This document shows positions 1-5,020 of a stretch of 5,020 nucleotides of DNA, one piece after another. Position 1 is the stretch's first letter; each line of letters starts with the position of its first letter. The notes under the pieces were generated by a model. It was not told the DNA's origin and searched no databases. It worked only from the letters and a program-made list of their open reading frames with translations. This DNA comes from an uncultured Collinsella sp. (lineage in GTDB: Bacteria > Actinomycetota > Coriobacteriia > Coriobacteriales > Coriobacteriaceae): positions 1 through 5,020 of the forward strand of contig CABUXL010000097.1 in NCBI GenBank assembly GCA_902495525.1. Reading direction: 5' to 3'. The translations under genes were made by a program, and so were the position numbers.

Positions 1-1
1 C

Positions 2-484
2 GCGTCAAGAGAAATCCTGTCGCGCTTCCCCGACACCAAGGTCGTATTTGGTGGAGACGGAGAGGTCGAAAAGAATAAATCTCTTGCGGCAGAGCTCGGT
101 ATTGCCGACCGCTGCGAGTTCCACGGCTGGGTCGCGGGCGCAGAACGCGAGGAGCTCTTCGAGCGTGCAGCGGTGTATTGCCTTCCCTCCAAAAACGAGG
201 GGCTCCCCATGAGCGTTCTTGAAGCCATGGCCAGAGGAATTCCAACTGTCGCCACTCCCGTTGGTGGAATTCCTCAAGTAATTAATGATGGTGTTAATGG
301 GGTTCTGATTCCGGTTGATAACCATCAAGCTCTGGCCGTTGCATTGAATCATCTTCTCGAATCAAGCGAGCTTAGAAAAGAAATGGGAACTTTGGCCCGA
401 AAAAAGATACTCAGCTCATTCGATATCAATCTGCTCTTGAGCGAAATACTCGGCATCTATTGCAATGCTGTCAGCGGTAATTAG
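2..484 (+). CDS. GT4-type glycosyltransferase, C-terminal part (5' end outside window)
   Basis: The reading frame is open from base 2 to the TAG at 482-484 and gives 160 residues with no start of its own; the GTG at 173 lies inside the domain and is not a real start. The segment is the C-terminal nucleotide-sugar-binding half of a GT-B fold enzyme. A beta-strand/loop 'VVFGGDGEVE' is at residues 14-23, 'FHGWV' at 40-44, and the family signature 'KNEGLPMSVLEAMARG' at 64-79 with the E-x7-E pair at Glu66 and Glu74. It is followed by 'GIPTVATPVGGIPQVI' at 79-94 and 'DGVNGVLIP' at 96-104. GT4 enzymes of this sort are usually about 350-400 residues, so some 200 residues lie upstream. It probably adds one sugar to a lipid-linked repeat unit at the cytoplasmic membrane face; donor and linkage are unknown. 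From about residue 80 onward the DNA becomes clearly richer in AT than the first part of the gene. The next gene starts 3 bases after the stop. Confidence 0.93.
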   Translation, partial: ASREILSRFPDTKVVFGGDGEVEKNKSLAAELGIADRCEFHGWVAGAEREELFERAAVYCLPSKNEGLPMSVLEAMARGIPTVATPVGGIPQVINDGVNGVLIPVDNHQALAVALNHLLESSELRKEMGTLARKKILSSFDINLLLSEILGIYCNAVSGN

Positions 485-540
485 AGGATGAAATTGAATT
501 CAAAGAAGTTAACAAATGAAGCTGGGCATATTGTTTTTGT
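241..540. other. AT-rich compositional patch across a gene junction
   Basis: By hand count, 241-540 holds about 124 G+C in 300 bases (41%), against 141 in 240 (59%) for bases 1-240, 65% for 541-600 and 70% for 1021-1080. The lowest 60-base line is 481-540, at 30%. The patch covers the last third of the first glycosyltransferase and the first codons of the second, and the coding frames run through it without interruption. A milder dip (43-50%) continues to about 780. Codons here end in A or T far more often than elsewhere, for example the Ile-Asn-Asp-Gly-Val-Asn run near 280-300. This is consistent with recombination or transfer from a lower-GC donor, but no repeat or mobile-element trace is visible at its edges. 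Confidence 0.7.
483..487 (+). promoter_or_regulatory. Ribosome binding site of second glycosyltransferase (start-deciding)
   Basis: AGAGG overlaps the stop codon of the preceding gene (TAG 482-484) and abuts the ATG at 488 directly, which is too close for normal use. An in-frame TTG at 494-496 lies 6 bases after it, at near-ideal spacing. The motif therefore raises the possibility that translation begins at TTG 494, giving a protein two residues shorter. Either way, translation is probably coupled to the upstream gene. Confidence 0.5.
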
Positions 541-1576
541 TCACCCTTCCCTTATGGGTGGCGGGGCCGAGCGTGTCTCGCTTGCGCTCGCGTCGTACTT
601 CGTTGCTCATGGCTTTAAGTTTACGTACCTGCTAACAAAGAGCCCACTCATTGATTACGACATTCCAAAAGGAGTCGAGGTAATTTCACGATTTGCTAGT
701 CCCTCGGTCAAGCCCCTGCAGCAGATTCGTTACATACGTTGCGCCATGAAGGCCAACCCTAAGGCGACCTTCATCTCTTTTCTGCCGCATCAGAACATGT
801 ACATGCTCATGGCATCCACAGGCTTGCCCAATAAAGTCGTCGTATCAGTCCGTAATGACCCGCGTTTCGACTTCCCGGGCAACGCTGCACTTCCCGGCGT
901 TCGTGATGTCCTGTATCACAAGGCAGCGGCTATCGTTTTCCAGACGCAGTCCCAGAAGGATTTGTTCCCACGATCCCTACAGGAAAAGGGCACGGTCATC
1001 CTGAACCCCATATCCGGCTCTGTCCCCGAGCCCTTCGAGGGGCCCAGGCGCAAGGCCATCGTGACCTCAGGGCGCTTGGAGGAGCAGAAGAACCACGGCA
1101 TGACAATCAGAGCGTTCGCCGAGTTCCATAAGTCCCATCCTGACTTCACGCTTGAGGTTTTCGGCAAGGGAAGCTTGGAAGCCGAACTCAAGCAGCTCGC
1201 GAACGATCTCGGCGTCGCAGAATCCGTAGTCTTTGAGGGCTTCAGTCCAGACGCCCTCGAGCACGTGCGAACTGCGTCGGCCTTCGTCATGTCCTCGCGA
1301 TTCGAAGGACTGTCGAACTCCATGCTCGAGGCGCTTGCTATGGGCGTACCCACGGTCTGCACTCGCTGTCTCGGCGGCGGAGCCGAGACGGTCATCGAAG
1401 ACGGTGTAAACGGCTTGCTCGTCGACGTCGACGATCTTGCTGCCGAGGCGCGCTCATTTGACCGGATTGTTGATGACCTCGAATTTGCGCAAACCATTTC
1501 GACTCGGGCCCGAATGCTCCGCGACGAGCTTTCGCTCGAAAACATCGGAAACTCCTGGCGGAGGCTGATCTCATAG
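488..1576 (+). CDS. GT4 family glycosyltransferase
   Basis: This is a complete 362-residue GT-B fold glycosyltransferase with both halves visible. The N-terminal domain opens with 'HIVFVHPSLMGGGAERVSLAL' (about 14-34); the glycine-rich GGGAE at 24-28 is the typical loop of GT4 enzymes near the acceptor/donor cleft. The C-terminal domain begins around 187 with 'AIVTSGRLEEQKNHGMTIRAF' (about 190-210), where Arg196 and Lys201 match the phosphate-contacting Arg and Lys of the family. It continues with 'LEVFGKGSLEAELKQL' (222-237), 'VVFEGF' (247-252) and the E-x7-E motif at Glu273/Glu281 within 'RFEGLSNSMLEALAMG', ending with 'EDGVNGLLVDVDD' (304-316). There is no signal peptide or membrane segment, so it is cytoplasmic or peripheral. 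It is expected to transfer a hexose or HexNAc from a nucleotide sugar to a lipid-linked intermediate; the specificity cannot be assigned. Three bases separate it from the upstream stop and 5 from the next start. The ATG at 488 has a ribosome site pressed against it, so TTG 494 is an alternative start. The first approximately 50 bases are strongly AT-rich, unlike the rest of the gene. Confidence 0.95.
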   Translation: MKLNSKKLTNEAGHIVFVHPSLMGGGAERVSLALASYFVAHGFKFTYLLTKSPLIDYDIPKGVEVISRFASPSVKPLQQIRYIRCAMKANPKATFISFLPHQNMYMLMASTGLPNKVVVSVRNDPRFDFPGNAALPGVRDVLYHKAAAIVFQTQSQKDLFPRSLQEKGTVILNPISGSVPEPFEGPRRKAIVTSGRLEEQKNHGMTIRAFAEFHKSHPDFTLEVFGKGSLEAELKQLANDLGVAESVVFEGFSPDALEHVRTASAFVMSSRFEGLSNSMLEALAMGVPTVCTRCLGGGAETVIEDGVNGLLVDVDDLAAEARSFDRIVDDLEFAQTISTRARMLRDELSLENIGNSWRRLIS

Positions 1577-1581
1577 CCATT

Positions 1582-2946
1582 ATGAACAATAAATTCTTCA
1601 ATGTCCCGGCAGCGTCTCCTGTCAAGGAAGGTGGCCGCAAGCGGGCGGTTATCCAGTACTTGCTCTGCTACTGCGTGCTACTCACGGGCAACTCGTATCT
1701 CATGTCATACTTCATCGAGCCCTACGTCAACTACCTCGCTGTATTCGTCATAGCAATCGCGCTTCTCGTCCCCAAGTACTGGCACTTCCGTGATGTGGCG
1801 TTTGTAACGAGCGTCCTCGTGATGTCCATGTTGGTAAGGATCACGGCTGGCGGTGCGGGCATCTCAGTATTCACCCGATATGCACTGACCATCGGCCTCA
1901 TCGTCTTCGCCATCAAGGTATCGCCGGCGAACTTCCTCAAGCGCATGCTCCGGATCATATGCTTCTTAACGGCGGTGAGTCTGGTACTCTACTTCGCCCG
2001 TCTCGCAGTCCCCGGCCTGTACTACAGGCTGCCCTTCTATGAGTTCGAGTCGCAAGGCACCTATTACAGCATGGCGGCGGCAGATTCCGTGAACTTCCAC
2101 ACCAAGGGCCTTTTCCTGTGCTGCGTTCGCGAAGGCGAAGCACGCAACATTGGCATCTTCACCGAGCCTGGCGTCTTCCAAGGGGTCCTCACGGCGGCCC
2201 TCTTCTGTGTCGTGTTCATGTACGAGCGGATGAGCGTCAGCCCCAAGGAGCGTGCCGTCTCTGCCCTGGTCTTCCTCCTCGGCATCGTTACCTGCGGATC
2301 TACGACCGGATTTATTTCGTTGCTTGCCATGCTTGCGTTCTATTTCATCCTCCCCTCCGGGGACCTGCGCAGACGAAAAGTCTCAGCGAAGGGTGGTTTC
2401 AAGCAATATCTGGTTCTTTTGGTGTCGTTGGGCCTTATGGCGTTGGTGTGCGACTACTACGTGCGCGGCGACGCATCCATCCTCGTTGAGTCCGTATTCA
2501 GCAAGCTCTTCAGCTCCGAGGGTTCCTTCAACGTAAACCAGGGCAACGGTGCAGTGAGAATCGACTCGGTCGTGGCGTCCCTAGAGCTGTTGACGCAGCA
2601 CCCCTTTGGAGTCGGATTCGACGAGGTCCAGGCATACAAGGGCGCGCTGTCGGTAGGCGCCGGGTTGTTTACCACCACGGCCGCATTGGGCTTTCCGTTC
2701 GCTCTCGCGTACCTCTACTGGCTTTTGGCTCCCGTATTTAGCTCGCGTATTGGCGCCGCCGCCGTCTGTAGTTATCTGTTCCTGTACTTCAACTTCGCGG
2801 TTTCACAGTCGCTCGTACTGACGCCGCTGCTCGTTTCCATCTCTGTCTATCTCGCCCTGTGCAACGAGAAGGGGGTGACTGCCGATGAGGATAGCGTGGC
2901 TGTGCAACGCGCCGGTGCGTGCGATAAGCGAGGCGCTTGGGCGTAG
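1582..2946 (+). CDS. Wzy-like polysaccharide repeat-unit polymerase (O-antigen polymerase/ligase superfamily membrane protein)
   Basis: A 454-residue polytopic membrane protein with about 10-11 predicted helices by eye, near residues 23-43, 50-64, 72-88, 97-113, 122-142, 197-214, 226-240, 241-257, 274-292, 361-386 and 390-426 (the last probably two helices). A long extracytoplasmic stretch spans about 143-195. It ends in 'RNIGIFTEPGVFQ' (188-200), an R-x3-F-x-EP arrangement commonly seen in Wzy/O-antigen ligase-type proteins. Other family-like points are 'TCGSTTGFISL' (237-247) and 'VRIDSV' followed by 'HPFGVGFDE' (325-348), where Arg326 and the PFGxG turn fit the second periplasmic loop. In the Wzx/Wzy pathway it would join undecaprenyl-pyrophosphate-linked repeat units on the outer membrane leaflet. 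Its place beside glycosyltransferases and a flippase favours polymerase over ligase. The ATG at 1582 has no good ribosome site; CGGAGG at 1559-1564 is 17 bases away. The final 20 codons overlap the next gene and form a hydrophilic tail after the last helix that may not belong to the ancestral protein. Confidence 0.85.
   Translation: MNNKFFNVPAASPVKEGGRKRAVIQYLLCYCVLLTGNSYLMSYFIEPYVNYLAVFVIAIALLVPKYWHFRDVAFVTSVLVMSMLVRITAGGAGISVFTRYALTIGLIVFAIKVSPANFLKRMLRIICFLTAVSLVLYFARLAVPGLYYRLPFYEFESQGTYYSMAAADSVNFHTKGLFLCCVREGEARNIGIFTEPGVFQGVLTAALFCVVFMYERMSVSPKERAVSALVFLLGIVTCGSTTGFISLLAMLAFYFILPSGDLRRRKVSAKGGFKQYLVLLVSLGLMALVCDYYVRGDASILVESVFSKLFSSEGSFNVNQGNGAVRIDSVVASLELLTQHPFGVGFDEVQAYKGALSVGAGLFTTTAALGFPFALAYLYWLLAPVFSSRIGAAAVCSYLFLYFNFAVSQSLVLTPLLVSISVYLALCNEKGVTADEDSVAVQRAGACDKRGAWA
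2869..2875 (+). promoter_or_regulatory. Strong ribosome binding site for the second complete glycosyltransferase, inside the polymerase gene
   Basis: AAGGGGG ends 9 bases before the ATG at 2885 and supports that start even though it lies 62 bases inside the preceding reading frame. The G5 tract (2871-2875) is also the place where loss of one G would convert the polymerase frame to AAG GGG TGA, ending it 6 bases before this ATG. Confidence 0.75.
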
Positions 2947-4153
2947 CGGATCTGTAAATAGTGGGTGGCTCGACGGCGCCTTCGCCGACGTGATGTCTGT
3001 CGGTGAGCATGAGCTCATCATCTTCTATCCTCAGAAAGCCGAGCCAAGGGTGGAACGGTCCTCAGGTACCGGTTTCGAGGCCCACGGCTTTTTCTGGTCA
3101 AAGGGAGACCTCCGCGAACGCGATGCCGCAAAAGGCCTGTTCACCGAAGTCCTTGCATCGACCAAGCCCGACGTCGTACACATCTTCGGCTCGGAGAACG
3201 AGTTCGGCGAGCTCATGGCCCAAGCCGCCGGGGACTGCGGGCTGCTAGACAGGACGGTTGTCTCGATCCAGGGCCTCGTGTCAGTAATTAGCCGCCAATT
3301 CATGCCTGGTTTCCCGGATGCCTGGCTTAAGTGCATGACGCTTTCCGAGCTCAAGAACCACTATTCTCTCTACCAGCAGCGTGAGGGCTACCGGAGGCGG
3401 GGCCAAAGCGAGGAACGACTTATCGCCTTGGTTCACCATATTATAGGGCGCACGAGGTGGGACGAGGGCTGTTGTCGGCTTGTGAACCCCGATATCGAGT
3501 ACCACCACGTCGGGGAAAGCCTTCGGCCCGAGTTCTATGAAGCCTCTCCGACGAGGGACGCGTCATCGCATAGGCTCTACTTCAGTCAGGGCTCCAAGCC
3601 CATCAAAGCCATGTACCGCCTCGTCGAGGCCCTGCCCGCCGTCGCGCGGCGGGTGCCCGACGTGCAAGTCGTCGTCGCAGGCTCTTTTGGCCTTCGCACA
3701 GACCCCTTGAGAGGTTCCTCCTACGATCGGTATCTGGCGAGGAAGATGGATGAACTTGGCGTTCGCGACCGTTTCGAGTTCGTGGGTTCGCTCGGCCCCG
3801 CCGAGGTCATCGCCCAGATGGCGCTCTGCTCTGCCTTTGTGTCCACCTCTGCGATAGAGAACTCCCCTAACTCCATGGGTGAGGCCATGATGATGGGGTT
3901 GCCCTGCGTCGCTACATTCGTGGGCGGTGTGCCCGACATCGCGGAGCACGGCAAGGAGGCCCTGCTCGTGCCCTTCAACGAGACCGAGCTTATATCGGAC
4001 GCCCTCATCCGTGTCCTCACGGACGAATCACTCGCTCGCGAGCTCGGTGATGCGGGCAGGGAAAGGGCCAACATAAACCACTCAAGAACTGCAAACCGGA
4101 AAGCGTTGCTCGGGGCATATACCCGCATCGCGGCCCATAGCGTCTGGAACTAG
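2885..4153 (+). CDS. GT4-like glycosyltransferase, divergent capsule-locus subgroup
   Basis: A complete 422-residue GT-B fold protein. It starts with 'MRIAWLCNAPV' (1-11), a typical first beta-strand for a glycosyltransferase, preceded by a strong ribosome site. The N-terminal domain has 'DVVHIFGSENEFG' (96-108), 'VVSIQGLVSVISRQF' (125-139), and 'HHIIGRTRWDEGC' (184-196) leading to 'NPDIEYHHVGESLRPEFY' (201-218). From memory, this combination is seen in capsule-locus glycosyltransferases of Bacteroidetes and clostridia. The C-terminal domain carries 'YFSQGSKPIKAMYRLVEALP' (232-251, with the phosphate-binding Lys near 238-241), 'VVVAGSFG' (262-269), 'FEFVGSL' (297-303), and the E-x7-E pair at Glu325/Glu333 in 'ENSPNSMGEAMMMG', where Asn replaces the usual Gly after the first Glu. 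'GGVPDIAEHGKEALLVP' (347-363) follows. No membrane segment is present, so it is cytoplasmic or peripheral. It probably adds a sugar to the lipid-linked repeat unit; donor and linkage are unknown. It overlaps the polymerase by 62 bases and is followed by the flippase after 4 bases. Confidence 0.93.
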   Translation: MRIAWLCNAPVRAISEALGRSGSVNSGWLDGAFADVMSVGEHELIIFYPQKAEPRVERSSGTGFEAHGFFWSKGDLRERDAAKGLFTEVLASTKPDVVHIFGSENEFGELMAQAAGDCGLLDRTVVSIQGLVSVISRQFMPGFPDAWLKCMTLSELKNHYSLYQQREGYRRRGQSEERLIALVHHIIGRTRWDEGCCRLVNPDIEYHHVGESLRPEFYEASPTRDASSHRLYFSQGSKPIKAMYRLVEALPAVARRVPDVQVVVAGSFGLRTDPLRGSSYDRYLARKMDELGVRDRFEFVGSLGPAEVIAQMALCSAFVSTSAIENSPNSMGEAMMMGLPCVATFVGGVPDIAEHGKEALLVPFNETELISDALIRVLTDESLARELGDAGRERANINHSRTANRKALLGAYTRIAAHSVWN

Positions 4154-4157
4154 CTGT

Positions 4158-5020
4158 ATGGCGGATTATTCCGAGAAGAACCTCAAGAAGAACAGTATGC
4201 TGCTCGCCTTCTACAAGGCTGCGAGCATGGTGCTGAGTATGTTGTACGTGCCTGTCATCTTGGGCTACTTGGGCACCGGCCTCTATGGCATCTGGGCAAC
4301 GGTTCTGAATGTAATCTCCTGGGTAAACTATTTCGATATTGGCATCGGCAACGGTCTGCGCAACAAACTCAGCGCCGCCCTGGCCAAGGATGCCGATGAT
4401 TCCGAGGTCAAGTCCCTCATATCAAGCGCCTACGTGCTGCTGAGTATCGTCGTCCTGGGCGTAATGACTGTGGCGCTCATCGTTTTCCAGTTCATCGACT
4501 GGAACGCGTTACTCAACATTCCTGAGCCGCTCTACGGCAACGCCGAACCCGTTATAGCAGTCAGCTTCGCGCTCATGTGTATCGGCTTCGTGTTCTCCAT
4601 CTGCAAAAGCCTCTTCTTTGCGGTGCAAGAGGCGCACTTCGTTAGCCTGCTCGGCGTGGCCCAGCAGGCGTGCATGCTCATGAGCGTCCTCATGCTCGGC
4701 TTTTTTGACTCCGACAGGCTCATGTCGGTTGCCATTGCCTACGGCATCTCTGCACTCGTTATCGAGCTTGCGTTCACGTTTGCCTTCTTCAGGAAGCGTC
4801 GCCCCTGGGTGCCGACCCCGATGGCGTACGACAAGAGCATGGCTAGGGATGTCACCGGGCTCGGTGTCCAGTTCTTCATCATCCAGATGGCATCACTGGT
4901 CCTCTCGAGCACTGATAATGTCATAGTCTCCAACATCTTCGGGCCCGAGGCGGTCACGCCGTACGCCACTGCCTTCAAACTGTTTACCGTCCCCGTCAGC
5001 CTGTACGCTACCATGGTTTC
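4158..5020 (+). CDS. Wzx-type oligosaccharide flippase (MOP/MVF superfamily), N-terminal part (3' end outside window)
   Basis: The frame is open from the ATG at 4158 to the window end, giving 287 residues plus two bases; the usual family length is about 420-500, so the C-terminal third or more is missing. A basic, Lys/Asn-rich N-terminus (residues 7-12) leads into hydrophobic segments near 14-36, 42-60, 89-111, 131-154, 163-182 and 187-212, with further segments near 233-250 and from 271 on. Diagnostic stretches are 'GLYGIWATVLNVISWVNYFD' (41-60), directly followed by 'IGIGNGLRNKL' (61-71), a motif characteristic of polysaccharide-export flippases, and 'STDNVIVSNIFGPEAVTPYA' (251-270) with Asp253. 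It would move the undecaprenyl-pyrophosphate-linked repeat unit from the inner to the outer leaflet for the polymerase encoded two genes upstream. Only 4 bases separate it from the previous stop (TAG 4151-4153), and the only ribosome-site candidate is a weak GGA at 4146-4148, so translational coupling is likely. An in-frame ATG at 4197 (residue 14) is a less likely start, because the basic tail before it looks family-typical. Confidence 0.93.
   Translation, partial: MADYSEKNLKKNSMLLAFYKAASMVLSMLYVPVILGYLGTGLYGIWATVLNVISWVNYFDIGIGNGLRNKLSAALAKDADDSEVKSLISSAYVLLSIVVLGVMTVALIVFQFIDWNALLNIPEPLYGNAEPVIAVSFALMCIGFVFSICKSLFFAVQEAHFVSLLGVAQQACMLMSVLMLGFFDSDRLMSVAIAYGISALVIELAFTFAFFRKRRPWVPTPMAYDKSMARDVTGLGVQFFIIQMASLVLSSTDNVIVSNIFGPEAVTPYATAFKLFTVPVSLYATMV

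Noticed and set aside
236..273. Palindrome GGAATTCC occurring twice, 30 bases apart (236-243 and 266-273)
   Set aside because: Both copies encode Gly-Ile-Pro in the conserved GT4 motif 'GIPTVATPVGGIP'. The repeat follows from the protein sequence and is not an operator or recombination site.
173..484. The first gene taken as a complete small protein starting at GTG 173
   Set aside because: The same frame is open back to base 2 and encodes the preceding conserved strand and loops of the GT-B C-terminal domain ('FGGDGEVE', 'FHGW'), so the gene is cut by the window edge and is not small.
916..1545. Long minus-strand open frame (209 codons) opposite the second glycosyltransferase
   Set aside because: It is Ser/Arg/Ala-rich, low-complexity protein sequence with no recognisable domain and lies wholly opposite a well-supported gene. 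GC-rich coding DNA often leaves the opposite strand open.
2118..2489. Plus-strand open frame of 123 codons inside the polymerase
   Set aside because: The translation is Arg/Gly/Cys-rich without a plausible fold, and it sits in another frame of a gene with clear membrane segments and family motifs. It is a shadow.
3563..4128. Two overlapping minus-strand open frames (128 and 135 codons) opposite the 422-residue glycosyltransferase
   Set aside because: Neither has a ribosome site or recognisable motifs, and both mirror the conserved coding region on the other strand.
4701..4706. T6 run in the flippase gene as a possible slippage or phase-variation site
   Set aside because: The tract is short, encodes Phe-Phe within a hydrophobic segment, and the frame is intact on both sides, so there is no sign that it varies.
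1..5020. Search for RNA genes, CRISPR repeats, insertion sequences, terminators and promoters
   Set aside because: Genes are packed with gaps of 5 bases or fewer, and I saw no tRNA-like clover, spaced direct repeats, transposase motifs, or GC hairpin followed by a T run.

Overview
The window is a compact, single-strand stretch of a surface-polysaccharide (capsule, exopolysaccharide or O-antigen-like) biosynthesis locus of the Wzx/Wzy type. It holds five consecutive plus-strand genes and almost no intergenic DNA. In order they are: the C-terminal part of a GT4-type glycosyltransferase (2-484, truncated by the window start); a complete GT4 glycosyltransferase (488-1576); a polytopic Wzy/ligase-like membrane polymerase (1582-2946); a second complete, more divergent GT4 glycosyltransferase (2885-4153); and the N-terminal 287 residues of a Wzx-type flippase (4158 to the window end). 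No gap exceeds 5 bases, and one pair of genes overlaps by 62 bases, so all five are very probably co-transcribed. I see no promoter, terminator, RNA gene, mobile element or CRISPR array.

How the genes work together (inferred from the known Wzx/Wzy pathway): the glycosyltransferases add sugars one at a time to an undecaprenyl-pyrophosphate-linked acceptor at the cytoplasmic face. The flippase moves the finished repeat unit across the membrane, and the polymerase joins repeat units on the outer face. The priming sugar-phosphate transferase, chain-length regulators and nucleotide-sugar synthesis genes are not in this window and would be expected nearby. The sugar donors, linkages and acceptors cannot be read from the sequence.

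Organism: most of the window is GC-rich (hand counts of 57-73% in several 60-base lines) with a strong preference for C- or G-ending codons, including AAG for Lys. The proteins resemble capsule-locus enzymes of gut anaerobes. A high-GC Gram-positive such as a member of the Coriobacteriia (Collinsella/Olsenella type) is my best guess, but it is only an inference from composition and style. A patch at about 241-540 drops to about 41% GC across the junction of the first two genes, which suggests mosaic assembly of the locus.

This is a recognisable kind of locus and I found no evidence of a wholly new system. The points most worth a second look are the 62-base overlap between the polymerase and the next glycosyltransferase, which removing one G from a G5 tract would resolve into a tidy stop-then-start junction, and the AT-rich patch at the first gene junction.
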